Positions 42,355-52,474 of a DNA stretch of 64,000 nucleotides are shown here, piece by piece. Location: assembly GCF_947172395.1 (NCBI RefSeq), contig NC_069095.1:11531321-11595320 (forward strand), given 5' to 3'. The position numbers and the translations under genes were made by a program. Source of the stretch: Bicyclus anynana. Its lineage: Eukaryota; Arthropoda; Insecta; Lepidoptera; Nymphalidae. The notes under the pieces were generated by a model. The model was given only the letters and a program-made list of their open reading frames with translations. It ran no database searches and was not told the origin of the DNA. Position 1 is the first letter of the stretch. Each line of letters starts with the position of its first letter.

Positions 42355-43172
42355 CATTAATTTAAGCCGTTTCTGAAAGTACACTGTCAGAAACACCTAA
42401 ATATTTTTGTTGTTCTTACATGGGTTGAATTAATACATCACTGGCTTAGCACCGTCTTCAAACTGATCAGCAAGTAGAACATAATAATATTACGATGTTA
42501 TTTTTCGCTTTTTGAAGTCAATTAACCGACTAAAAAGCGAATAGGATAATGATAATGACGTACAGAATAATAGAAAAAGATTTGCACAATTAAACCCTTA
42601 AGCTAGGATTGTTCTTATTGTATTCTATTGCTGGAAAAGTAGTATTTAGTATTATTTGAAACGGAGGTGAACGGAAAAACTCGGAACAATCTGTCAACCG
42701 CTTTGTTACAAAAGGATTTACTGAGTGTGGAACTCTGAGGATTATACACTTATTACGTAAAGGAATAGCGACTGGTATCAATCGAAAAGTCACTTTTATC
42801 AGAAATCCTACTATAGGATAAGCTGCTACAATAGAGGCTTACGAACTACTGTAAGCATCACATCTCATAGTGATTGTAGCTATAGCTTAGCATAGCTTTA
42901 CTTGCTCTTCGAGGAACGAGATTGATACAAAATTCATTTATTTTAAGCACTTTTGATAGATAAAATTTGTAAACACACTAACATCGTTTTGAATTCCTAT
43001 CGTCAGAATGCGATAATTTCTTGGTAGAAAGCAATTCCCTATATTTCCCTAAACCAGGACCCGAATCCAGGACCATATCGAATGAGCCGCAAAGATGAAC
43101 CGCACTGGCCCGGCAATAAACGTGGTCCTAAACCATTTAATTCGTTCCATTACAAAATAACATAATAACATC
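42355..43172. other. No recognisable feature
   Basis: AT-rich; an open stretch 42590-42793 on the minus strand has no recognisable motif. Confidence 0.4.
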
Positions 43173-43560
43173 AATATATATAAATAAAATTGAAATGTCT
43201 GTGATATCAAGATGTGTTTTCTCCAGTGATTATTTACAAGCAAACACAATCAAGTGTTTGTCGACTCCCAGGTGGACTGTCGACATCAAGCGAGTCGCAG
43301 GGATTCGCTGGATGCAGGCGGCTCAGTATCGTGATGTTTGGAAGTCCCTACAAAAGGCTTATGTCCTGCAGTGGACGTCCATCGGCTGATATAATGATGA
43401 TGAAACACAATCAAGCTTTTTTAAAAGTTTTGTCTGTCTGTTTGTCCGGGCTAATATCTACTAGCTCGAACGGCTGAATCCCTCTAAAAAAATCCATGTT
43501 TTCCGCGGGATTTATGAAAAATTTAATTTCACGCTAACGAAGTTGCGGGCGTCCGCTAGT
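43173..43560 (+). mobile_element. Helitron split by an RTE insertion
   Basis: The host runs from about 43173 (ataaaattgaaatgtctgtg) to 43254 and continues at 43416 (cttttttaaaagttttgtct) to the canonical end 'gaagttgcgggcgtccgcta' g at 43560, with CTAG at 43556-43559. The 5' limit is uncertain. A related body sequence occurs at 26545-26620. Confidence 0.75.
43255..43402 (+). mobile_element. Short RTE 3' end with 13-bp target-site duplication, nested in Helitron
   Basis: aaacacaatcaag at 43242-43254 is repeated at 43403-43415. Insert begins 'tgtttgtcgactcccaggtg' and carries the end of the RTE coding tail (RWTVDIKRVAGIRWMQAAQY, VWKSLQKAY, QWTSIG) with a short ataatgatgatg tail. Recent by its intact reading frame and perfect duplication. 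Confidence 0.93.
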
Positions 43561-43564
43561 TCAA

Positions 43565-44002
43565 ATTTTTATTTTTTTATTCTTTACAAGTTAGCCCTTG
43601 ATATCATTCCATAGATGATGGTATATTTAATGAAAATAAAATACGTTGATAAATTATTGACTCTCAAATAATAATAATAATATTAAAATGATAGAATATG
43701 AGGAGATATAAGATCCTCTCACCTGATGGTAAGTGATGATGCACTCTAAGATGGAAGCGGGCTAACTTGTTAGGAGAAGGATGAAAATCCACAGCCCTTT
43801 CGGTTTCTACACGGCATCGTACCGGAACGCTAAATCGCTTGGCGGTACGTCTCTTGCCGGTAGGGTGGTAACTAGCCACGGCCGAAGCCTCCCACCAGCC
43901 AGACCTGGATCAGTTAAGAAAATCTCAATCTGCCCAGCCGGAGATCGAACCCAGGACCTCCGTTTTCCACCGCACATACCACAGCGCCACGGATGCCGTC
44001 AA
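43565..44002 (-). mobile_element. SINE-B interrupted by about 115 bp
   Basis: The 3' end (ttattctttacaagttagcc cttga) at 43575-43600 is separated from 'tctcacctgatggtaagtga' at 43717 by unrelated AT-rich sequence; the six bases ctacaa are missing at the junction. The rest is complete through the tRNA-like head (B box 'gatcgaacccaggacctcc', A-box side 'accacagcgccacggatgcc'). Confidence 0.9.
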
Positions 44003-44715
44003 AAAGATATATTCAAAGTAACCAATGCAACAAATACAATACGCAATACGTGCTCATTGTCTATTGACGCGACTTAGAGGGAGCCCGTCATATTTTGCCG
44101 ACGACTCGAAAGCCTTTGTAGAACGTAGCCTGCGATAGCTAGACATCCCACATTTTATGAAAACTGAGAGTTTCATCAGTAGTGAAAACTGAAATTTTCT
44201 AATAGGTAACCCATTCATGTATTTTATTCTAAGTACGTTAAATTATTAACGTCTATAAAACTCGTAGATTTTTTAAAGGTCGCCTGAAGCCCATGCTCTA
44301 CCTTAAGAAAGTTGTAGATCAAATACGCAATTACTAACTTGAGTATCTGAAGTAATCTTTTACTATTTTTTAATTAAAATTTGTATAATTAAAACCTGTA
44401 TTCCCTTATTTTAGTTAGTACTACGACTATACAAAATTCATATTGTTTCTATTAATTTTATATACCCTTTTATGGAATTAGGACTGTAGTGATTTTGGAA
44501 GGTAGCTGGTTTCAAGTTTAAAGTCCTAGCATAATACTTCATTTTTTGATAGTTTCTACAGGAATCATGTCATTAGCTGACTACTGAAAACTAATATCTC
44601 ATAGGAACCATGACTTTAGCTTCCAGGCAACCCCTTACTACTGAAAACTAATCTCATATTATGCTAATAAAAATATTAAAAGTAATGCGCTCTATATTTG
44701 AACAGTTCAGGGTCT
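44003..44715. other. Unassigned; imperfect 60-bp repeat near 44565-44660
   Basis: 'actactgaaaactaat' occurs at about 44580 and 44639, each preceded by 'catg' and 'tagct'. Otherwise no feature. Confidence 0.45.
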
Positions 44716-44880
44716 GGATCCTAACTTCTCAGACTCATCAGCGAGAGGTAGTGGTTCGATCCCCACTCCATTAGACTGTTGTCGTACCCACTTCTAATAC
44801 AGTCTTTCCGAACTAGTTGGAGGTGAATGATAATATTGGTCATATTTAAAAAATATAGTAATTAAAAAAATAAATAAATA
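44716..44880 (+). mobile_element. SINE-D copy
   Basis: 'tctcagactcatcagcgaga', 'tagtggttcgatccccactc' (B box), 'gactgttgtcgtacccactt', 'aactagttggaggtgaatga' and a (aaat)n-like tail. Partner copy at 19026-19182. Confidence 0.8.
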
Positions 44881-45507
44881 AAACGCTACCACAGTCCATA
44901 CTCCATAATAAGACTACCGAAGTTTTACCGAACTTTTAGCCTCCTTCCCTTTCTTATGTCGTTCTTTCGTTCCCTCATAAAATGAAGTAGGTCTGACCGT
45001 CTCAGGCTTTTAGTCCATTACGGGAAATATCTGGTACTCAAGTTGCACAACACACGCGACTTCATAGCTATTTCAAGCTGCTTTTATATCGATTTCCTCC
45101 GTCTCATAAATGAACCAAGCTTTGAAATAGCATAATAAAACGAATCTCTATATATCTCCGTTTGATCCACTGCATTGTTAGTGTACCTAATGGTTATTTA
45201 GATGCGGTTCTTTTTTTAACTTACGCTAGTTACTTAGTACTAAGTGAGGAAGTTTTCGATAATCGAGTTTTCATTTCATTCCCAACGTTTTGAACACCTA
45301 GCAAAGCTATCCAAACCATTTTTATTACGGTGTCATCAGTCTGTATGTGTGTGTGTATTTAGTAATTATGTATCTGTGTGTGTTTGTATTTGTCAGTTTT
45401 TGTGTGTAAGAAACGGCTGTACTGATCGATTCTAAAAGCTCTTGACCAAAAAAAAAGCGTGACGAAAGATTTTATCGTTGTCAAAAAAAATCAAAGACTT
45501 TATAATA
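44881..45507. other. Unassigned; GT-rich microsatellite at 45343-45420
   Basis: Only an impure (gt)n/(tgtgtttg) run stands out. Confidence 0.4.
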
Positions 45508-45570
45508 CTAAATCGCCTGGTGGTACGTCTTTGCCGGTAGGGTTAGTAGCCATGGCCGAAGCCAACCAGA
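45508..45570 (-). mobile_element. SINE-B fragment
   Basis: 'taaatcgcctggtggtacgt', 'ctttgccggtagggtt' and 'ccatggccgaagcc'. Followed by a 51-base unique block also found after the next SINE-B copy. Confidence 0.85.
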
Positions 45571-45619
45571 CAAATGTTGTACTGATGAAGCTATATATTG
45601 AATGGTTCATGATATAGAG

Positions 45620-45956
45620 ATTTTTTTTTTATTTATTCTTTACAAGTTTACCTTGACTACAATCTCACCTGATGGTAAGTGATGATGCAGTCTAAGATGG
45701 AAGCGGGCTAACTTGTTCGGAGGAGGATGAAAATCCACACCCCTTTCGGTTTCTATACGGCATCGTACCGGAACGCTAAATCGCTTGGCGGTACGTCTTT
45801 GCCGGTAGGTAGGTAGGTAACTGGCCACGGCCAAAGCCTCCCACCAGCCAGACCTGGACCAAATAAGAAAACCTCAATCGGTCCAGCCGGGGATCGAACC
45901 CAGGACCGCCGACTTCTAAGTCCACTGCGCATACCACTGCGCCACGGAGGCCGTCA
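45620..45956 (-). mobile_element. Full-length SINE-B
   Basis: T-run at 45621-45630, full body, small (gtag)3 expansion at 45805-45817, B box 'ggatcgaacccaggaccg' and A-box side 'ataccactgcgccacggagg'. The flanking block 'acaaatgttgt.ctgatgaag'..'ggttcatgatatag' occurs on both sides (45569-45620 and 45968-46017), much longer than a target-site duplication. Confidence 0.94.
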
Positions 45957-46017
45957 AAAACTACCCTACAAATGTTGTTCTGATGAAGCTTTATTATAGG
46001 GTTCATGATATAGAAAT

Positions 46018-46477
46018 TTTAAACATTGAAATTTTCCTTTCTTTCTTTTTCCGTGTACAACGGAAGATGTAATTGAGTTTTTTTTTACCAGCTTTGATAC
46101 TCGTGAGTTCTAACGGATGTCGAGATTATATAATCCAATAATAATATGTATTATCCCGAAATACATTATTATTCTAAGCTCGTAATGTTTATCTTCATTA
46201 CATAAATAGATTCATAAGTAATTGAGTAGGGTTATCGTCAAACATCTGGTGGGAGGTGTGCCACGTGCTAGTCACCCTTCGTCGGGTTGATGTGTTGATT
46301 TATTAATGGTTTACAGATGCCGTGATTTCGTACGCCTTTTAATGGTGAAATTTTACACCTTGAAGGTATATTGATAAACTACGCATTTTTTTACAGTATG
46401 GTAATTTTAGTGCTACAAAGGGGCTTCTATAAGATTAAATATGTTAGAATTTTAAATATATGATCATTATGAATACA
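46018..46477. other. No recognisable feature
   Basis: Nothing supportable. Confidence 0.4.
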
Positions 46478-46669
46478 CTAGTAGACGCCGCGCGGTTTCA
46501 CCCGCGTGGTTCCCTTTTCTGTAGGAATACCTTTATAAAATATAGCCTATAGCCTTCCTCGATAAATGGGCTATCTAACTCTGAAAGAATTTTTCAAATC
46601 GAACCAGTAGTTCCTGAGATTAGCGCGTTCAAACAGATAAACTCTTCAGCTTTATAATATTAGTATGGA
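46478..46669 (-). mobile_element. Complete Helitron F3
   Basis: CTAG at 46478-46481 and GA (TC reversed) at 46668-46669, flanked by A 46477 and T 46670. Contains the terminal hairpin 'cgcgcggtttcacccgcgtg' and the body 'ttcctgagattagcgcgttc', 'gataaatgggctatctaact'. Clean copy. Confidence 0.93.
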
Positions 46670-47218
46670 TTGAATAACCTGCAGGGACTAGTTTGTTGAG
46701 CTGTATATTTTGTCTGTGATAGTTAGTAGTCTTTTATTCTGTGGAGTTTTGAAAATAGTTAGTCTATGCTCGAAATGTGAAATAAGTTTGAATATAAATG
46801 GAATACCTAATTGATAACCTAAGAAGTAAAAATATATTTGTGATAGTTATTAAAGAAGTTTTAACCCGATATGTGGAATACAGATTATGTTCAGTCAGCT
46901 GCCTTTTATTTAGCTTTGCTATTATATATGACGTGAACATTTAATAAAGCGATGCTTCTTTTGATTGAATTATACACTATATTATGTATACTGTGATTAT
47001 GCCAGGAATATCTCTATTATATATATATAACATGATGGGTACCTATACTATAATGAATATGATCCGGCTGTAGACCGTGGCCATTTTTGTACTTATGCAA
47101 TTCTCGATTTCTATCTTCCTCCTTTTATTATTTTTAGAACTCTTTTTACGTAGACAGGTTAAAGTTTTAAACTTTATATTAAAAAAAAAAGACACTTAAG
47201 TTAACGTCTTATGTATTA
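46670..47218. other. No recognisable feature
   Basis: AT-rich with an (at)n run near 47020. Confidence 0.4.
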
Positions 47219-47457
47219 CTGAAGTGACAATGGGCGGGGCACATAGTTCGAAGATCCGATGGACGTTGGGGTCCCAAGGTGTTGGAATGACGACATCGCA
47301 CTACAAAGCGCAGTATTGGTGGACCCTTCAAGTAGACTGACGACATCAAGCAAGTCGCAGGGATTCGCTGGATGCAGGCGGATCAGGATGTTTGGATGAT
47401 CATACGAAAGGCCTATGTCTTGCAGTGGACGTACATCGGCTGATATGATAATGATGA
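47219..47457 (+). mobile_element. RTE-type LINE 3' end
   Basis: 'tgacaatgggcggggcacat', 'gatggacgttggggtcccaa', 'catcaagcaagtcgcaggga', 'ggcctatgtcttgcagtgga' and 'gatatgataatgatgaa' tail. Several in-frame stops and indels; 5'-truncated. Confidence 0.9.
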
Positions 47458-48189
47458 ACATGAATAGATGAGTACAAATCATGATCACATGGAATGGTGA
47501 CATGCATTTCCGCGCTCAGTAGCTGGCCAGTTAGACAGTTGAGCAGTTGGGCAGCCAAATATTATAAGCCAAAAATGAGTCAATTATGCGTTACCAAGAA
47601 TAGTCACGGTTTTCTGCGGTTCATAAAAACGTTGCGTTTTTCTGCGCATTTTTCACTTGTGTATTTTAGATTGACACATATCATCTATGTGTATTTTAGA
47701 TTGACTGTCGAAACATTACTCACATTTTTATTTAAAATTATTTTTTTATATCTATTAACTGAACTTCCTACCTTTTACGAATTACTTTAGTATTTTTAAT
47801 CAGCAGTGTCACCATTCATTATTTTCCTGAAAAAAATTATTCAAATCGATCCTGCCTTTTAAGAGTGTGCAATATGTAATTTGGTGGTTACAAATGGTTC
47901 TGGATCTCAGATTCTGGAAAAGTTAGGAGCCTAATATTTGGGTAAATGATATTTCAAAGTGTTAGCTTCGTTATGACTATACAAAAAACACAATTTGTAA
48001 AACTTTTCTCGATAGTTTATTTTTTTGAAAAATACATGTTTTGTTCACTTTTTGCTTTCAATCTCAGGAAAAGCAAACTTATTTTCTTAAATTTTTGTTT
48101 TCTAAAGAAAATTAGGTATATATCTTGAACATGGCCATTTTGTTTTTCGTTATGTTGTTTAATTTACTTGCAATTAGGTAAAAATGGTT
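47458..48189. other. Unassigned; 24-bp direct repeat at 47658-47706
   Basis: 'tgtgtattttagattgac' occurs at about 47659 and 47689. Open stretches here (47494-47790, 47946-48128) translate to low-complexity hydrophobic sequence. Confidence 0.4.
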
Positions 48190-48610
48190 TTGGCGCTTTT
48201 GCGTCGCGCGTCAATCGCTCCGTGCTTTTTACTCACGTGAAAGTCATAATTCGGCGTCTCGCTTGCGCTTTGAATTTTATCCATATCGTACCGACGCACT
48301 GCGCGCTCTTAAGAGGAGTTAGGTGACAAAAGCACGTGCAGAAGAATTATAATTATAGCCTCAATAAATAGAAAAATAAGAAAATCGATACAGTGTAGTG
48401 AAATAGTGAAAGCTTTCCTAGTAAACATCCACTAACAGCTGGTGTAGGATACGGCGATGCGTCACTACGACGCCCTTCGTAGTCCGTAGTTGGGCAGTTA
48501 AAGCTATTTGCGGCGCGGTATTTTTGGAACGGATGCGGCTCATCCGTTTGCAGGGGGTCGGGCGTTGCCTTTAATGGCTTTTAATGCATATCTGCCATGT
48601 CTGTTCGCTT
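48190..48610. other. Locally GC-rich, single-copy-looking patch
   Basis: Contains 'gcgcttttgcgtcgcgcg', 'cgtcactacgacgccc' and a short hairpin aacggatg/catccgtt at about 48537-48558. It does not match the repeat families here and has no long frame. It could be unique or conserved non-coding DNA. Confidence 0.3.
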
Positions 48611-48647
48611 TGTAGCACGCGCTAAGTTATGAACATACTTAAAGATT

Positions 48648-49100
48648 TTTTTTTATTCTTTACAAGTTAGCCCTTGACTACAATCTCACCTGATGGTAAG
48701 TGATGATGCAGTCTAAGATGGAAGCGGGCTAACTTGTCAAGGAGGAGGATGAAAATCCACACCCCTTTCGGTTTCTACACGGCATCGTACCGGAACGCTA
48801 AAAAATAAAAAAAAATAAAATAAAATTCATTTATTTCAGGCATACACCCATATTAAGAAAAACATAAAAAACAAAAATAAAATTAAAAAGTCAAAATAGT
48901 ATAGGTAAAATGTCAGAAATGCTAAATCGCTTGACGGTACGTCTTTGCCGGTAGGGTGGTAACTAGCCACGGCCGAAGCCTCCTACCAGCCAGACCTGGA
49001 CAAATTAAGAAAATCTCAATCTGCCCAGCCGGAGATCGAACCCAGGACCTCCGTCTTGTAAATCCACCGCGCATACCACTGCGCCACGGAGGCCGTCAAA
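48648..49100 (-). mobile_element. SINE-B with nested insertion
   Basis: Full SINE-B split in two: 48648-48802 and about 48917-49100. Between lies about 114 bp of A-rich sequence that starts with a 'taaaattcatttatttcagg' phrase like a reversed LINE tail. gaacgctaaa before and aaatgctaaa after the insert may be the two copies of a diverged target-site duplication. The head with B and A boxes is intact. Confidence 0.92.
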
Positions 49101-49162
49101 AATATTTTAATAGAAAATTTTGAACTATACAGGGAGATTCGGAATGGGTTATGGTAGGTATC

Positions 49163-49255
49163 ATTATTAACAACCCGTATTCGGCTCACTGTTGAGCACG
49201 AGTCCTCTATAGTCCGCCCTTACCCAATGCGGATTGGTAGACTTCATACTCGTAA
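49163..49255 (-). mobile_element. SINE-A 3' fragment with deletion
   Basis: 'aacaacccgtattcggctca', 'ctgttgagcacgagtcc', then 'ccaatgcggattggtagact'. Most of the body and the head are gone. Confidence 0.8.
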
Positions 49256-49394
49256 AGACGCAACCTAAATAGATGTACGAGTAGTATGGTGAGTCTAAAC
49301 TCTAAATTCCCTAAAGTCTAGACTGTTGAGACTATATTATAAAATTTACATAATCGATGTACTACATAAAAAAATTAAAAAAACATACCTGTTA

Positions 49395-49440
49395 AATTGA
49401 GAACCTCCTCCCTTTTGAAGTCGGCTAAAAAAACAAGTTT
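49395..49440 (-). repeat. Fragment of AACCGACTTC.. repeat
   Basis: 'gagaacctcctcccttttga', 'agtcggctaaaaaaac' is the reversed end of the MITE found at 61187-61513. Confidence 0.6.
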
Positions 49441-49544
49441 TATATCCAAAAATCGCGAGTATAAATTAACAAATATTTTTTGATTATGATTTTTTGGCTC
49501 TGGTGAACACTATTTCGTTTCTGTGGGTATCATCAATTTTCGCA

Positions 49545-49904
49545 AATCTCGGGAAACCATGGATTTTTTCGGGATAAAAAGTAGCCTATGTATTAGTCCA
49601 GAGTAAAATCTATTTCCATTCCAAATTTCAGCCAAATCGCTTCAGTAGTAGCGGCGTTAAAGAGTAACAAACATCCAAACATCCATACAAACTTTCGCGT
49701 ATCTATAGTAATATTAAAAGGCTGAAGAGTTTGTTTGATTGAACGCGCTAATCTCAGGAATTAATGGTCCGATTTAAAAAAATCTTTCAGTGTTAGATAG
49801 TTCATTTATCGAGGAAGGCTATAAGCTTCATCTCCGTATTCTTACGGGAACGGGAACCACGCGGGTGAACCCGCGCGGCGTCAGCTAGTATAATATAAGT
49901 AGGA
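49545..49904 (-). mobile_element. Helitron F2 interrupted by a complete Helitron F3
   Basis: Minus-strand F2: 3' part 49545-49701 ('gcaaatctcgggaaaccatg', 'tttcagccaaatcgcttcag', 'aaacatccatacaaactttc', 'gcgta') and its 5' terminus at 49889-49904 ('tataatataagtagga', TC reversed). Removing 49702-49888 restores the usual order of the F2 head. The F2 3' end (CTAG) is not present. Confidence 0.85.
49702..49888 (+). mobile_element. Complete Helitron F3 nested in Helitron F2
   Basis: Starts TC right after A 49701 and ends CTAG before T 49889. Body as other F3 copies ('ctgaagagtttgtttg', 'gaacgcgctaatctcaggaa', 'ccgtattcttacgggaacgg') with the hairpin 'cgcgggtgaacccgcg'. No duplication at the junction, as expected for rolling-circle insertion. 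Confidence 0.93.
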
Positions 49905-51287
49905 TTTATTGCGTCAAACCTCATCAAGTCAAACCCCGTATATTCTCACGTAGGGTTGATTTTTCCAGTGGAATACAAGTTGATTTTAAATGTTATTTGT
50001 TCGAGCCGAGGAAATTATGCGAAGGAAGCATCGGGCGTGATGGAGAGTCTGTCAGCGGCATTACCAAACCGAATCAATTTAATCTCCCCTACTACGATTC
50101 AATTTGAATATTGCTCGAAAAAACGTGTGATATGTGTTCGATGTATTTTTGTTTGTGGCATCATAGCTCCTACATGACCAATTATGATGAAATGTAATGA
50201 ATATCTTTTAAGCGAATTCTTAGAATTTTATACTATTTTGAATTCTGTCATAAAAAACGGTACTTAAGCTAAATTAATATATAAATGGTAGCACATAACA
50301 CTTTGCCAGCCCATGATCTTATGAGTTCATGGTAAGCTGTCGCCAGAGACACCATTAAAAATATAAAGTTCAGGTGCAAGGTTGTTAACAAGCTAAATAT
50401 CTAGCATCTGTAGCCATGATTTGTTAAATTATTTCGAAGAAAATATAAAAAGACTGGCTTGTAGACTACTTTTACAGTAAGACTTTGATTACTTCTTCCT
50501 ACCAAAACTACTATGATTCGAACTTCTTACGAGTATGATAGACAATACAAAGTCAATCTCTCTTTTTAGTCAAAAAAATATAAATAACAACATGGATATT
50601 TTGTTGTCCATTTAAAAAAAATCCCGAAAGTCATCACCAAATTCTATTCGAACGGGAGTTTATCGATCGAGTCACCGAGGTAGGGGCTTGTCGGAAGATG
50701 GTATTATCGGCAAATAATTTCCTATTACCGGCACACACTAAGCCGTCTTTCCAATTTTCCAAAACAAATATCAGCTCCATATTGTGACAACGTCAGACCG
50801 TTTCAGAACTTGCAGCGTATTTGAAGTATTCTCGAAATGATAGATTTGCGAAATAGTTTCATTCAAGTAGGTATTTCAATGGTATCCTTCTGCTTTAGGT
50901 ACTATTTTAACCATCGATATTATAAAAAAAGCATAAAAATTAAAATTATAAAAATGTGCATGCTACTTGCTGAGCGGGTGGAAGGTGGCGTGCTTTTAGC
51001 GCGTCTGAACAGGTTTTCTTATTGAGTATGCTAGTCGATCAGCATTGCTATTCTGTATGCTCTTCATCTTCATCTCTCCCTGTCTAACATGGTACTATAG
51101 ACAGAGAGCGATAGATACAAATTAGCATGTGTAATTGAAATGTTTGCTTTGAGCAAGCTTATTCAGGAGCAAACTTAAAAATAGCATGCTTATTGCTAGC
51201 AAATGTAAACTGATGATAAGCATGCTCGTATGGTACATACTTAATAGCACGTTTTTAGCATATTATTTTAGAGCATGTGTAACAGTA
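49905..51287. other. No gene; AGCATG-rich part at 51020-51280
   Basis: Open stretches (49956-50177, 50837-51025) have no recognisable motif. From about 51020, words such as agcatgc, gcatgctc and agcatgtg recur in both orientations, possibly a degenerate MITE. Confidence 0.35.
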
Positions 51288-51462
51288 CCTTAATATTATA
51301 AAAAGGAAAGATTTGTATTTTTGTATGTTAAGAATAAACTCAAAACGACTGGACCGATTCGAAAACTCTTTCGCCAGTAGAAAGCTGCATTATCAGGGAG
51401 TAACAGGCTATATTTTATCCTCGAATGGGAATTACGCGGGTGAAACCGCCAGGTTCTGCTAG
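51288..51462 (+). mobile_element. Helitron F1
   Basis: 'cttaatattataaaaaggaa', 'gactggaccgattcgaaaac', 'tttcgccagtagaaagctgc', 'aattacgcgggtgaaaccgc' and 'ggttctgctag' then T. The head is slightly altered, 3' end intact. Confidence 0.88.
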
Positions 51463-51554
51463 TTAATTATATTTCCCACAGAACATTGAATATAGACGTT
51501 TGTATCGTTCGTTCAATACTACCTAATTACTAAACGACTGATGCTTCTGATCTG

Positions 51555-51640
51555 AGATGCTTCGGATCGTGAGGACTCCTAGGTTCGAGTCCTAGTTTAG
51601 GTCAGTCTGTGGATATATAAGCCACCGTTGCTCAAATACC
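51555..51640 (+). mobile_element. tRNA-like SINE remnant
   Basis: 'gatgcttcggatcgtgagga', 'ctcctaggttcgagtcctag' has a B-box-like core (GGTTCGAGTCC) and a pairing T-stem, but no complete cloverleaf, A box or acceptor stem. Confidence 0.45.
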
Positions 51641-51704
51641 TATGTGTAAAATATAATGAACTATATCTTGTTCTATACCTAACATCGATATATTTTGCAA
51701 TTCA

Positions 51705-51910
51705 TCTATACTAATATTATAAAGAGGTAAAGTTTGTAAGTTTGTAAGTTTGTAAGTTTGTAACAATTTTTTGAAATGGGGTAATCTTCGGAACTACTGG
51801 ACCGATTTTAAAAATTCTTTCACCAGTAGAATGCTACGTTATCGGGGAGTGCTATAGGCTATATTTTATATTTCTATCATATATAACTACTGAGATATCG
51901 CGGGTTTTCT
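51705..51910 (+). mobile_element. Helitron F1 with (GTAAGTTT)n expansion
   Basis: TC after A at 51705, 'tatactaatattataaagag', then four gtaagttt units (about 51732-51763), 'gaactactggaccgatttta', 'caccagtagaatgctacgtt' and 'ctataggctatattttat'. The 3' terminus is lost after 'ctactgagatatcgcggg'. Confidence 0.85.
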
Positions 51911-52272
51911 CTTACAGGTCAGACCGAAATACTTACTTATTCGCATGCGCTGCCTCAACCATTGCGCATAACTGAAATAAATGTATGAAGGCTTTTTGAA
52001 CCTTTAAAAGTTCTACAAAAAAGTCCGCGACACCATATATCTATCTTTTATATTTTAGCAGATATAGTACCTTTAGTACTTTAATAAATTATTTAAATTT
52101 TAAACTAAGGTTTACGTCATTATTTACACAACTAAACTTAAATCCTTATCAAAATAAATGATTTAATAATCACAAGGATATTATAGTCATAAGATTTGCC
52201 CTTTACAGTATGTCAATTAGTTATATAGTTTCGGAGATAATACGAAATTTCTGAAAGTCGAAGAAATGCCGC

Positions 52273-52463
52273 TATATGACGCCCCGCGGTTTCAATTACG
52301 TGGTACCCGTTCCCGTATGAATATGAGGACCAAACATAGCCTATGACACTCGCAAATAATGTAGCTTTCTATTGGTAAAAGAATTTTCCAAATCGGTCCA
52401 GTAGATACAGAGATTACCCCCGACAACCACACAAACTTTACCTCTTTATAGTATTAGCATAGA
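52273..52463 (-). mobile_element. Helitron F1, CTAG end degraded
   Basis: 'gacgccccgcggtttcaatt', 'gtggtacccgttcccgtatg', 'aatgtagctttctattggta' and 'aaactttacctctttatagt', 'attagcatagaa'. The 3' terminus reads CTAT instead of CTAG(C). Confidence 0.85.
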
Positions 52464-52474
52464 AGTCGCTTGGG

